Assembly: GCA_942159475.1 (NCBI GenBank)
Contig: OW804097.1
Coordinates: 38,700,298 to 38,764,297, forward strand
DNA length: 64,000 nt
DNA from: Sthenelais limicola
Taxonomy: Eukaryota; Annelida; Polychaeta; Phyllodocida; Sigalionidae
Direction of reading: 5' to 3'
The notes beneath the pieces are model-generated. The model ran no database searches. It was not told where the DNA came from and saw only the letters and a list, made by a program, of their open reading frames with translations. The translations under genes were made by a program, and so were the position numbers. Below, piece by piece: positions 23,791 to 35,282 of the stretch (position 1 is the stretch's first letter; every line of letters starts with the position of its first letter).

Positions 23791-23960
23791 TGGATATTTA
23801 ACGTGCATTGTACCAAAGACAGTCATACACAGTCAGAAAGCACTGGCGTGGAGGAGAGATGGTACACACAGTGGTGGGGTTTGAACCTACAATATTCCCA
23901 TGCCCCTGGGCTCAAAGCCAGCACCTTGGACCAGGTGGTGCGTCATCCCATCCCACCTGT
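23790..23960 (-). mobile_element. tRNA-derived SINE relic
   Basis: On the minus strand, GGTGCTGGCTTTGAGCCCAG (A-box region) is followed about 40 bp later by TAGGTTCAAACCCC, a good RNA polymerase III B box. Further down comes GTACAATGCACGTTAAATATCC, a stretch resembling the conserved body that often follows tRNA heads in marine-invertebrate SINEs. No cloverleaf with a paired acceptor stem can be drawn, so it is not a functional tRNA. Open frames across 23803-24056 are incidental. Confidence 0.5.
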
Positions 23961-24056
23961 ATGTACTACCATGTATACATGTACTATTTTACTTTTTACT
24001 TTCTTAACTACTTCACTTTCTTAACTGCACTATTGCACATAGTTTCTGAATTATGA

Positions 24057-26410
24057 ATAGTGACGATAGTCTATAAATCATTTATGTAGTTGTGTGTTCC
24101 TAACCGCCATTGTATACGATTTCCTTGCCCAAATAAAGTATGCAACAAATGAAAGAACACGAAGCATTTTATTCTTGTTGCACGAAGTAAATTCAGTATG
24201 TATACATGTAGCCAAGCATCCTTTCCAGAGGGATATAAAAAGCATTAGTAACACTAGTACTTTGGGATAAAAAGATCTTATACATAGTTAAACTCATTGC
24301 AATAACAGGGTGAGGAACCTTTATTGGCTAATCTTACACGACTGTAATGTGAAACAACATAATGATGTAATCCTACTCCTCGCTACCCTATTGCCAGGTA
24401 TAGTGATCATTTTATCTAATCATATTATTCAGGTTAATATCTTTATAAGCATATTAATATTCTCACTTGGCCCGACACAATGTAAACATTACTTTTATTT
24501 CAATTCGGACAAAATAATTATGTATTAAAACAGCATCTTGTAATACAGGATACAGACAAAGTTAATAGGAATATATAAATAAATATAGTGAGTAAATAAG
24601 TGCAACCTTCATCACAAATTAGGGTAATAATGATCAGTAAGATGGTCGAAATCTGGAAGGTGTAATATGAACCAATTATTAGTTATAAAATAATGAACTA
24701 ATGAACTAATATGATCAGGGAATAGTAACACTCCTGTGCTCCTAGTGGCGGCCGGAGGAACTACGGAGATTCCCGGAGGTTCATGGAGATATTCATTTCC
24801 CGCCGTTTCCTGCAGCTTCATAGAGTCATCATAAATACTTCACAGGATCATTACACTAGTAACGATTAATAAGAGATTAGACACGTATTTCACCTATTAA
24901 CCTTTTCTTAACTTTCCCTCCCCTCCCTTCTCTATCCCCACTTTTTCATTATACAACCTCTCTATTCTACATTATTACTAAATACAAAAGAAACAAGAGT
25001 GCTTATTTGACTGTAGAATCCGTATACATATATATCTTGTATTACATATAAGCCTAAGCACCTAGATATCTGTAATGGAGTTTGAGGCCTAATTGACATT
25101 GCCAAAACTAAAAGAAAATTGTTCTCTTGAACTATAAGCATTGTTACTATAATTATACTTTCACATTCTCCTATGACATATTTTAACCTGGATTAATACA
25201 CAGCACAAAGAAGGTATGACATTAATGAAGGAAGGGATCAATCAACTGAAAATCATTTAATATTTACAATTAATTTGATGGCATTTATGTGCCATACACA
25301 CCCAGTGTGACAGCACTGTTCCGGGAAGCCATGTATCATCAGTGTACATACAAATACTATTAAACTGATACATGACCCGCCTATCCAACTAAACACAGAG
25401 CTAATATGTATGTACATAATCAACTTGCTGGCCAGCAAAAACACCTCCTTCTGGGACGCCCAGCATATACAAATGAGTTATTGTCGTATAAAGAAAGTGT
25501 TCCGCTCTGGCTTTAATGAAATTTTAATCAACTTTGATGTAATGGGGGAAGGGGATGAGGGGCGGGGGAGGTGTCTTCAGAGAGATGGTTACGGAAACTC
25601 ATTTAGGACGGAAAGTAGGGGAGCTTTAGGGGCAACCAATGAGGGACTTCAGTGGTTAGTTCTTGGCACTAAATCAGGTGGATATGCGTGGAGTCTGTCC
25701 ACAGAAATATTGCAACTTAAACCACCTCCCCTTTGGTTACTTTTACTTTTGTTAATGTAGGATTCCAGTGGCTATGCAGGCATAAGTCACCAAAGATTAA
25801 ATTAAAGTGCAAAAATTGAGTTCTGAACGCATTTTACTCGCGTATAATTATTATTTTTCATGCAGTTCCAAAGATGCTGCAAGTGAATGTAAAAAAGAAA
25901 AAAATATTTATGATATAATGTTCATTTTGACTAATAATATAGAAATGCAATTAGTGTGTGTATGGGGGAACATGGTTATACCACCCACCCAGTACTCATA
26001 AAACATCTTTCTTTATATTAAAGGAAAATCCCTAATAGTATCAAGTTTCGCAATTATTTAGAAATGTCTTTACTTGTTGTAATTAAAAGAACTTTGTGAA
26101 TTCACACTGTATATTGATTTTGCTTCTTTCTTTCTTTTCTTTTTTTGAATAATTAAATGCAAATAAAATGCTTTGTATATTTTAGTCAAGAGTAGTTAAA
26201 TGTACGATTGTTGAATGAGGGGAAGCAGAACTCGTGAACCTCCCATGGATGTATCAATGCAGAAAGAGAGAGCCCATTCAAAAATTAGATTATGTTTGAT
26301 GGATGCCATCCTCCCTTGATAAAGTGATGCTTCAGCTAACTGCCATGGGAGGCAGATGATGAGCCAAACCACTGACACATGTACAGTTCTCTCACTTGTA
26401 GGAGTTTTAA
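24057..26410. other. Gene-free stretch
   Basis: No gene is supported. The forward frame at 25410-25760 (Gly/Arg-rich middle, poly-Leu end) has no splice context or family resemblance and is judged random. Confidence 0.45.
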
Positions 26411-26417
26411 CAGCCAT

Positions 26418-27170
26418 GGCAGTATGTGTCATTGGCAGCATTTGCGGACTCTCTGTATCCTTGACAGTCTGTATCCTTGGCAGTCTGTGCCATTGGCGGC
26501 ATGCACCATTGGCAGCCTGTATCCTTAGCAGTCTGTATCATTGGCAGGCTGAACCATTTGGAGTCTGTACCGTTGGCAGGTTGTATCATTGGCAGTCTGT
26601 ATCGTTGGCAGGCTGTACCATTGACAGGCTGTACCATTGACAGGCTGTATCATTGGCAGGCTGTATCATTGGTAGTCTGTGCCATTGGTAGTCTGTATCG
26701 TTGGCAGGCTGTATCATTGGCGGACTGTATCATTCACAGGCTGTATCATTGGCAGGCTGTATCATTGGTAGTCTGTACCATTGGCAGTCTGTATCATTGG
26801 CAGTCTGTATCATTGGCAGTCTGTATCATTGGCAGGCTGTATCATTGGCAGGCTGTAGCATTGGCAGTCTGTATCATTGACAGGCTATATCATTGGCAGT
26901 CTGTATCATTGGCAGTCTGTATCATTGGCAGGCTGTATCATTGGCAGTCTGTATCATTGACAGGCTATATCATTGGCAGTCTGTATCATTGGCAGGCTGT
27001 ATCATTGGCAGGCTGTGTCATTGGCAGGCTGTATCATTGGCAGGCTGTATCATTGGTAGTCTATATCATTGGCAGTCTGTAGCATTGGCAGGCTGTATCA
27101 TTGGCAGTCTGTATACTTGGCAGCATATATATATATCATTGGCAGTCTGTAGCATTGGCAGGCTGTATCA
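26418..27170 (+). repeat. 16-bp minisatellite, about 47 copies
   Basis: The consensus GGCAGTCTGTATCATT has common variants (GGCAGGCTG, GGTAGTCTG, TACCATT, GACAGGCTATATCATT). Sixteen is not a multiple of three, so each forward frame passes through all phases. No phase contains a stop, which gives long open frames with a 16-residue period (LYHWQSVSLAVCIIG-like). The variant GACAGGCTATATCATT at 26879 and 26959 is exactly 80 bp apart, suggesting a five-monomer higher-order unit. Protein coding is unlikely: any frame would be open. Confidence 0.9.
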
Positions 27171-27242
27171 TGGGAAGACCAGGTCCAGACCTGACATGTA
27201 CTACCTGTATTTTCTGTAACCTAGTCATGAAATAAAAGAATC

Positions 27243-27272
<30 letters not shown>
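27171..27272 (+). mobile_element. 3' tail of a retroposon inserted in the minisatellite
   Basis: About 100 bp of unrelated sequence (starting GGGAAGACCAGGTCCAGACC) ends in AATAAAAGAATCTTATTATT, with about ten further ATT/TTA units. The 16-bp array resumes immediately afterwards. A short body with a trinucleotide tail is the signature of a 5'-truncated non-LTR retroposon or SINE on the plus strand. No target duplication can be proven because the target itself is repetitive. Confidence 0.6.
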
Positions 27273-27273
<1 letters not shown>

Positions 27274-27347
27274 CATTGGCAGGTTGTATCATTGGCAGTC
27301 TGTATCATTGGCAGTCTGTATCATTGGTAGTCTGTATCGTTGGCAAG
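27273..27347 (+). repeat. 16-bp minisatellite, distal part
   Basis: Four to five more units of the same 16-bp repeat (ATCATTGGCAGGTTGT onward), separated from the main array by the retroposon tail. It ends at TCGTTGGCAAGCTTC. Confidence 0.85.
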
Positions 27348-29705
27348 CTTCTAAACCACCGCATGCGTTTCACTGTGAAACTCGCTATCTAGTTTGACAA
27401 CCTGGCATTTAATTAAATGTGAGAACATTTGCGCACACTTTCAAGTTCCAACCAGTTGCAAAAATCCCAGAGGAGGCTGAAAACTGTTCAGACTGCAAAT
27501 GACCCCAGGTACTAATTCGTCTTCACCAATTTTCACTACAGTGGGTAAAGGTAGAGGCAAAGTGCTATGTTCAGGGCTATAAAGACTAAGGAGTAAGTGG
27601 AAGCAGTAACGACATTGGACAATAAGCATAACTGCACGAAGTTTGAGTAAAGTTGTGATGTTGATTTTGACTCGTCACTTCTATTGGGACACATTCACTC
27701 TCTTGTCCTACTGTTTGCTGCACAACTCCTTTACATTCCTCTATTTCCTCATTTCAAATCTTTTCAAGATTCCTGATAAAAAAAAATCCATTGAGGTATT
27801 GAAATACTTTTCTGAAGACATACTTTTGTTTAAAGTTATTGAAGATCGTTCACTATTTGTGAAGTAGATATATCCCGATGGCTAAGGTTAAGGAATATTT
27901 AGCAACAGCTGACCGAATGGGATGTAAGATGTCAAGGGTACAATACAGTTTCTTTTGTTGTACACGACCAATAACATTAGCCATTTTAGATTGTATTATG
28001 CCTGAATCTGTTATTGGCTATACCCTAGCACCAATGTCTTATGTAATGGCGAAGCAGATCAAGAGCAAAACTTTATACTTCAATTTCCTTTGCTTATAGC
28101 ATATAGAATACTAAGCCAGAATGAATATTGTAAAGACAATGAGACCAGTAATATACATTTTCCTGCCCGACTCATACTAGTATGGATATATGTTACCTTC
28201 ATAGTATAGAGCAATTTCCCATGGGCCCAATATCACATCAAAACATCTGGCCTATCGTGCTTGAACAAAGCCAGTAATTCAGCGCACTGTGACATTTCAA
28301 TCTTTCCAAAACATAACATTCAACATTCCGATGGTGATTAAGACAGATGTTCTCGGGAGAATGCTCAAGAGCAGCCATGAGAGCAAAAAACGCTTGATGG
28401 GTTTATTTACCATTTTTCCCAATTCAGGACAATTACAATGTTTTTAGGGGGCAAAACTGAAGACATAAACAGAAAGACAACTTCTGTAAAGACCATTTGT
28501 TTGACTTTTTATGAGTGTTGAAGTGAACCTTTATAGGAAAGGCTTTTAATGAACTCAAATCCTCGGTGAAAAACTATGGCACAGCCAATGAGGCATATAG
28601 TTTTTATAGTACTTCCCCAGCACTCTTTCAGTATTGCTAGCTTTTTACCACCTCAGTTTTTCATTTAATACTTAATTTCACTGAGGAAGATTTTACATAA
28701 CCTCCCGGTGGAAATTAAATAAGTCCTTACAATTTATTCAGATTAGAATATTGTTCAAGACCCGTGTCCACTGACACACCTTTCTCATGAGGGGCAACTA
28801 TTGAAAGAATAGAAAATTTGTCGTGGTTATACTACTACTACTATCAATCGATATTGCTTAAAATGACTAATGTAAAGTTTCTAACCGTGCCTGAATAAAG
28901 ACCAGTACCAAAAAAAATCGTGATGGAAGATGCTCAGTTGTAGCTAACCTCACTGGAATCTCCATAGGCTTATAGCTGCACTCTCTCAGTTAACATCTGT
29001 CAAAAACTAAATCTAAAAGTCATTTTGTCAGATTAGTACTGCTACTGGGCTTCATAAAAGTCCACATTTAAATTATAAAATTTTAATTTAAATCTAAATT
29101 TAAATTAGAAAATAGTTTATATAAACAAATTCAAAATAACGAAGTGTTTTGATTAAATTAATAGTCACTAAATTGGGAATTTATATCTAGGGACTCTTTA
29201 TCTCAAGTTATTGAGGTTAAAAAAGAGTCGTTCTAAAATAAAATACATTTCGAAGTCTAACTGTATTTCCCAGTAATAATGATGCGTTCTGATTGTATAG
29301 CTGTCCACAAGAGGAGATACACTATACTGTACCTGAATGACCGGACTACTGTATATCTGTGGCCTGACACATAAAACCTCACATAACCGAGTATAAAACA
29401 TCCAAAGCCACAGTTATGTCATTACAAACCTTGTAGAAGCAGCCAGTGCCAGAGTCATAAATTATTGACCACTAAAAGGAGAACTGCTTCTCCTGGTCAA
29501 TAAGTGTCAGGGCCTATTGACCACCGGACAGTGTGTTTCTGATGGTTTATGTCAAGGGCGATAGCTCCGTATGCTGTTAATGCGCATATCATCACTTCCT
29601 CTTGGGAAAGCTTCAAAATTAGTTTGCGAACATTGTGTTAAAACGTTCCATGCAAGGTTACTGTGCATTGCCACACGACTGCGTTGTGTAATAAGGAATA
29701 TTGTC
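27348..29705. other. Gene-free stretch
   Basis: No gene, RNA or element is recognised. AATTTAAAT-rich sequence occupies 29065-29110. Frames at 27643-28099 are AT-driven and unsupported. Confidence 0.45.
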
Positions 29706-29710
29706 CAATA

Positions 29711-29795
29711 TTGAGGGGCTGCTTATGCCCTGTTTGGTGCATAATCCCGAGGCAAAGCCAAGGGATTATGTACCACACGGGTTCCTCCGTGTAAG
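29711..29795 (+). repeat. Dispersed repeat family R2, copy 3
   Basis: TTGAGGGGCTGCTTATGCCC, then TGTTTGGTGCATAATCCCGA, corresponds to the R2 interior at 2868-2905 and to the reverse complement of 23.6-23.75 kb. Here the segment GGGATTATGTACCACACGGG follows. The terminal inverted repeats of the foldback form are not evident. Confidence 0.5.
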
Positions 29796-29799
29796 TGAG

Positions 29800-31076
29800 G
29801 TCAGAATAGCTGTGCCCAAAATACGAATATCAAGGGTTTAAATTTGCACTATGCTTTTTACATTCAAGAGCAACAAAAGGTCAGGAATTTTAATAGGACA
29901 GAGCAAATACTAATTTATCTTCATTTTCATTATTCAAATCTTTCATTTTACAGTGTCAAGGATCTATCTTCCTGGGTTTGCATCTTTAAATCCCAGCTAG
30001 TCATTTGAAAGCTTCCTATTACATATAGGAGCACAATTGATGGACTTATCCTGTCTACAGCAGTCATGTAAATTAGTAAGCAATGTAATTTACGCTAAAA
30101 ACTGCAGTTCGTACAACCGTTTCTCCACTCCGCATAATTCTCTCCAACAGTCCTATATTTCTATCTATGTCTGATTTGATTTCACTCTAATCCGTTACCC
30201 TTGTCTCCATAAGCACAGAGCTATATAATTATATTTACTCTACTCCGCATGGCCGTCCATGGTACGTGTATATATAATTTGTGCAGTCGGCTAATTCTGC
30301 AGTGTAAATCCCTCATGTTTCCAATAGGCCATTTTTTCCCCCTGGTAAGTCTTTAGCAGCTAAATTCAACTAAAATGAGCTAAATAGGGGTAATTCCCAA
30401 GATTTGACCTTGAATATATGATCTTGACCTTGGCTCAAGGTCATCACAGCATATGTATGGTTAACGTCTTGTTGGTGTTCAAGTAAATATTAGAGGACTT
30501 AACAACAAAATAATGTTTTTATTAAACCTTTGTGTGAGAAAAGAAAATAACTCAGTTTGCACTGTTTCTGCTATAGTTTTCAATCAAAATACATACAAAG
30601 CGGGAATGTTGGATCGTCTGTATCAAGAACAGTAGATGTAGTTATAATAGATCTTTAAAGACAAGTAAAGTGTCATTATGAAGCTTAAGGCCTAACGAAC
30701 AACATTTCTTTTCTTTTCATTCCTTTTCTTATTCAATAGAATTTGAGTTTACACTAACAACTGAAACAACCTCATATCCAAGAATTGGACCAAAAATTGA
30801 CATTTGGCCTTGAAAATGGTGACCTTGACCTTTGTCAAGGTCAATTATGCAAAGGTTGTACATAGCCCTGATATAAACCATGAATATTCCAAAATTTAGT
30901 GACATTCCTGATAAAATCCTAGAAATGGGATAATAAAATCCGATTTTCTGATTAATTCCAAAAAAATCACTAATTTCCATGGAAACAAGCCATTTTGACA
31001 ATGTTCGCCACTTTTCCGGCAACTTTCATCTCCTGATTCAGAAAATTCAGGAAATTTTACACAAAATATCTCAAAA
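29800..31076. other. Gene-free stretch with a repeated ACCTTGACC motif
   Basis: TTGACCTTGAATATATGATCTTGACCTTGGCTCAAGGTCATC (30403-30444) and a similar AATGGTGACCTTGACCTTTGTCAAGGTCA (30815-30843) each contain TGACCTTG near an inverted CAAGGTCA. TCAAGGTCA is a good monomeric nuclear-receptor (ERR/SF-1 type) half-site, and the inverted pairs could bind such factors. Nothing coding is visible. Confidence 0.4.
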
Positions 31077-31104
31077 TTAGGGACTGTTCATTTTTAACCT
31101 CTAG

Positions 31105-31230
31105 GGGGGGGGAGAGGAGAATTTTCAGGGGGGGGGGGCCATCTTTTTTGGCGCAGACTCTGAAGGGGGGGTCACCTGTTTTTGCACAGACTCTGAAGGA
31201 GGGGGCACTTTTTTTGCACCAACTCTGAAG
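31105..31230 (+). repeat. G-run/TCTGAAG tandem repeat at the left end
   Basis: Units of about 45 bp contain TTTTTGCRCAGACTCTGAAG followed by G6-G10. Related words (TTTTGCRCAAGA, TCAAGGGGGGTCA) occur in the right subterminal region at 34725-34800. Subterminal repeats on both sides support the view that the two ends belong to one DNA transposon. Confidence 0.6.
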
Positions 31231-31309
31231 GGCAGTGCCATTTATACTTTTGTAAACCTTGGTGAAACCTGGGTCATGAAAGAAGATTAATGTATCTCAA
31301 TCATAGAAT

Positions 31310-32430
31310 TGTCTGGTATTTGGACATTCCTATTCTAATTCTATCCATCAAGCAGACTGATCTCTATGGCAGTCAGCAGGTGTCTGAGCTGTGGTGGTCT
31401 GGAAGTATGGGAGAGTTATGGTTTGTAGTACATAGTGTAGCTGGTGGTTTATGCCAGATGAGAGGAAGCATGCAGAGACAGTGCAAATCTTATTTATCAC
31501 TTGTGCTATTTCTGGGTCCCTTGCCCAATGAAAGACATGGCTGTTGTGTCATCAGAATAGACCATTACTTCATCAAGGTTGGGCTAAAAAGATGGCAGGT
31601 TGGCTCAAGAATTGCTACCTTTTTGATACTTTTGATGATATCCTTGTCAGTGATATATGGCTACCCTGCCCATGAGACATACACCCACTGCCCATCATAC
31701 ACAAATCTCCTGTTTCCCCACAAGCATCCAATACCACCCGGGTCTCAATTTTTAGTCAATTATTTGTAAGGAGCCATCAAATTTGCCACTGTAATCTATC
31801 CACCAAGGCATGTCAGATTTCAGGCTGGCCATTAATCTGCAGCTGTGATTAGCCCCCTTGAGGACTCTAATATGGTGATGAAATTGTCAATGAAGTAGCG
31901 TCTGACTGGACCACACTGGAAACCCAATGACAATTGCCTGCAACCTGGTGCTGCTGTCACTTTGAAAAGCTTTGCCACATAGTTGCTCAACATGTCCACT
32001 GTGCTGATGACTTTATATAAGGGTAACGCCAAGATTCTGATTCTGGCATTTATTTCCATCCTGAGGAAGGTGTTGACCTGGGCAGGGCCAATAATCTTGT
32101 TGTAATTTATACTGAGGCCAAGCCACCTTCATAAACTCCAAAGGGCATTGAATTATCCATGCACTACAATTTTGGTGAATCAAGCGCCATAAAATTGTGG
32201 CAATAAGAATAAATTCCACTATAGCCCATGATCGCCACTATTGCTTTAGACTTAGACTTTGGACTACTGCTTTAGTTTACCTGGGGCCAGCCATGCCCCA
32301 AACATCAAACGACTATTGTAAATAATAGGTAGGCTCTGAGTAACCTGAAAGTAGCTTGAAAGTCCAAGACAGCCCCGTGATGTTATAATTCTCTGGATGT
32401 ATGGGATGTGACAATTCTCTGGATGTATGG
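31310..32430 (-). pseudogene. Decayed reverse transcriptase / RNase H of a DIRS/Ngaro-like retroelement
   Basis: Minus-strand homology is scattered over several frames. PIHPENYNITGLSW (about 32361-32410) resembles the segment preceding the catalytic loop. WLGLSINYNKIIGPAQ and then VNTFLRMEI (about 32053-32130) resemble the GPA-x-x-x-TFLG-x-EID stretch after the active site. SLKSDMPWW (about 31801-31828) resembles the RSDLxWW motif. VYSDDTTAM (about 31538-31563) resembles the RNase H CDN-x-AV motif. The order is right for reverse transcriptase followed by RNase H. Many stops and frame changes, and a 26-bp duplication at about 32382-32430, show that it is dead. The Ngaro/DIRS attribution rests on remembered family patterns; a Gypsy-type origin is less likely. 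Confidence 0.5.
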
Positions 32431-33360
32431 GAACTGATCTATAAGGCTGGCTAATCCAGTTTAGCTAGCCAGAAGTTTTGGTGGACATAACTTAAAGCCC
32501 CTTCTAAAGTTTGGTATGAGAACGATTGTTTTTTAGCCTATTTGTTGACCACTTGTCCCAACAGCCTACTATAATCATGTATAATTTGTGGCTTGGCAAA
32601 TCCAACTTGGGAACTGTGACCAGAGCAGAGCTAATAATTCCTGGAGATTCACATACACTGTATACTTATTATTTCTAATCTAACACCTATTTTACTCTAT
32701 AAGAGACCAGCAGGTCTGGAGAGGTCAATATAATCTTCATCTCCCTTCCATTAATTGTATAGCACAATTGGCTCCTGGAATGATGGTAAACTTTTCCTGG
32801 ACCGTATGAGCCAGTCTGTTTGCTATGTGCTTTGGCACAAACTTTGACACTTTATCAGCCTTTTGTGCAACCTAGCCTCCAAAATGAGGCTTGGTTGTTG
32901 CATTGACCATCCTTTTATTTGCACCAGGGACCCCACCCAGAAAAAAAGATAGAAAAACCAGGTTAGTGAGGGAAATTCAGCGATTATATTGCAATTACAG
33001 CAATGTTTTCATTGTGAGGTGCCCAGAAAAAACATTGCTGTCATATGGATCCTGTGATGTATAACAGTCACTTTTGCTAGCAGAAATGAAAACATTGCAG
33101 GCTGTACATCGCAGTATATTGGTTCTTAGGATATTTCTTGTACTAGTTTGCAGCTATGTCGGATTATGTTGCTTAGAGAAATATTTATTAACAGAATTTC
33201 GCATTAAAACTTCAAATTTAGGCAACAGATATCTCAAATTACCTACCAACAAGTTTTAGTTACCAGAAATAATGTTAGAGAGGGGAGTTATCACTGTATA
33301 TCGATCTTGGTCGTTTGGTAAATGATGATTCAGGTGCAAGATGTAATAAAGTTGTTGTTT

Positions 33361-33420
33361 CTTATTGATTTTATTTGACACAAGCTTTCGGGCTAGTTTG
33401 CCCTTCTTCAGGTGAGATGG
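33361..33420 (-). mobile_element. Penelope-like terminal-repeat fragment with hammerhead-like core
   Basis: On the minus strand CTGAAGA (33405-33411) fits the hammerhead CUGANGA box. It is followed by a GGGC/GCCC stem (33400-33403 with 33390-33393) and GAAA (33386-33389). Penelope-like retroelements are known to carry hammerhead motifs in their terminal repeats. Stems I and III are not evident here, so cleavage is doubtful. The downstream CAAATAAAATCAATAAG is AT-rich, as is common at such ends. Confidence 0.4.
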
Positions 33421-34139
33421 TCAGAAATAATGTTGTCATGATGATGACAGAAATGGTAAAAGACAACCACACATCACCCCTCATTAGGCATTACAAACAC
33501 TCTCAGCTATTAAATATAAGTTATGACTTGCCACGATTTACAAGAATTAATCGCTGATTAGAGCTCCTTTACTTCTTAACCCTATCCATACGCCAACTGC
33601 ACAGGAAAACAGTGGCTCAACTACGCTGGCCCTATCACTAGGGTGTGTTTCATATGACGACGCAGTTGCTTAGTTATGCGCAGCAAAGAATAGCTGCTCA
33701 ATACCAAGTTGCGTCCTCAAATATGATGGTACATTGGTATGGGAGTCCTACAGAAATGTTATGTGTGTCCATATATTACTGAATGAAATAAAAACGACTG
33801 ACTCAAATATCAAAAAATGTTCTACACATATATAGGAGGTTATATGTTCAACAGAAAAGTAAGAAACACTTCCTTTTCCATCATCGTGATAAAACAAAAC
33901 TTGCAGCCTTCTGAAGTTGACATGTTTAGCGAAAATAGACCACTGGAGTGGAACAGATTGGGGGTGTTTTCAGGCCATATTGTGAGACGTAATGTCAACA
34001 CTGCTATGGATATCAAATTAGAATGTTGCAAAAATATAGTGACTGTTATACATCTTTTTTTAATATATGAACAAATAATCGTAAACAAGTTATTATTTTT
34101 TATAGAAAAGTGGTTTTGAATGATAACAAATACAAAGAT

Positions 34140-34310
34140 ACCTCAAGGCATTGTGGCGTTAATCGAGGAGAATGACCTGAGGCATCATAGCGTTGTGAGC
34201 CTGGGAGTGCGTCAAGGCATTGTGGGGCACTTGTCCTGGAATTGCCTCAAGGCTCCGCTGCGTTTTTCACCTGGAATGACTCAAGGCATTGTGCAGTATG
34301 GACAGGGTTA
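34140..34310 (+). repeat. About 70-bp imperfect tandem repeat, three units
   Basis: TCAAGGCATTGTG occurs near 34143, 34212 and 34282, spaced about 70 bp, with looser CCTGAGGCAT and GCCTCAAGGC echoes between. It lies inside the TIR element at 31080-34837. Confidence 0.6.
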
Positions 34311-35282
34311 AGATTACTGAAAATTGCACACACTCAAATATTGAACTGGAAAATTCTGTGATAAAGTTATATGTACGTCTATTTAGATGCATTTTTTCTG
34401 TGTGCAAGATTTTTTAAATTCAGTGATGTTTTCAGAGAACCATTTTTTCTGGGAAGGCTTTCTCTCGCAAACCTATTTCTGCGATGTTTTTTTCCTTTGA
34501 TCTTTTTTCTGGCTGAGGTACAGGCCTAGCTAGAAGTCATCTGGCTCATCCTCAGTGGTGGCACGGATCCCCAAATCTTTGGATCCGATTGTAGCACCGC
34601 CATATGGTCAACTTCCTGCAAACTGTTTTTTCCTGCTTTTGCAATGAGCATAATGATAATCCCTGATTGTTCCTTTGTCATCAATTTTAAAGATGTGGAT
34701 CAGTATTTCAAAAGTGTGGTTTAAAGGGGGGGTCAAGCAATTTTGCACAAGACTTCAAGGGGGGTCATCCAATTTTGCGCAAGAATTTTTCACAAATTCT
34801 CCTCTCCCCCCCCTAGTGGTTAATTATGAACAGTCCCTTAGCTTGTTATACGGTGGGTAGGGGTTCCCTCCCACATTCCGCCTCTGGCCGCTGTACCACA
34901 ACGTTTGCAATCATAGGGGGAACACCCAAAGAATCCACTTTCATCTTATAATAGGCATGTGTACGTTTAAACTAACCTGGCTTTGGTTCAAAGAGAAACA
35001 TGCGAGTTGTGATCCACAGAAAGGAACTGATAGAAAGCGATCTATTACTCAACATAAAATATGTATAACTATAACTATTGGATTTGATGTGTAGTTCACA
35101 TTTCCGTCTTCCGGTCTTGAATTTGGATTACAGATCACGTTGGTATGAATAAGGATCTTTGTAAAGGTTACCAATGTGGATTGATTAAAGTGTCAATCAA
35201 TCGTCATTACTGACATGATCTTTATGTATACCATATTGTAAAGTAACAGATATCTTCTGCTGCCAAAAAATAAAAGGGGAAT

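Larger units (their letters stand above)
31080..34837. mobile_element. 3.76-kb TIR element with TTA target duplication (PIF/Harbinger-like)
   Basis: The left end GGGACTGTTCATTTTTAACC at 31080 and the reverse complement of the right end (GGGACTGTTCATAATTAACC, ending at 34837) agree over about 45 bp, including a shared G-run and GAGAGGAGAATTT. TTA flanks both ends directly (31077-31079 and 34838-34840). A 3-bp TTA duplication and GGG-initial TIRs are typical of PIF/Harbinger elements. No DDE nuclease or Myb-like protein is recognisable inside, so this copy is non-autonomous or decayed. The interior contains foreign retroelement pieces (31.3-32.43 kb and 33.36-33.42 kb). Confidence 0.6.

Noticed and set aside
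26477..27219. A 201-codon forward frame with a 16-residue peptide period
   Set aside because: The 16-bp repeat has no stop in any forward phase, so the open frame carries no coding information.
31290..31769. A 159-codon forward frame as a membrane protein or transposase
   Set aside because: The minus strand here carries reverse-transcriptase/RNase H remnants in the right order; the forward frame is its antisense shadow.
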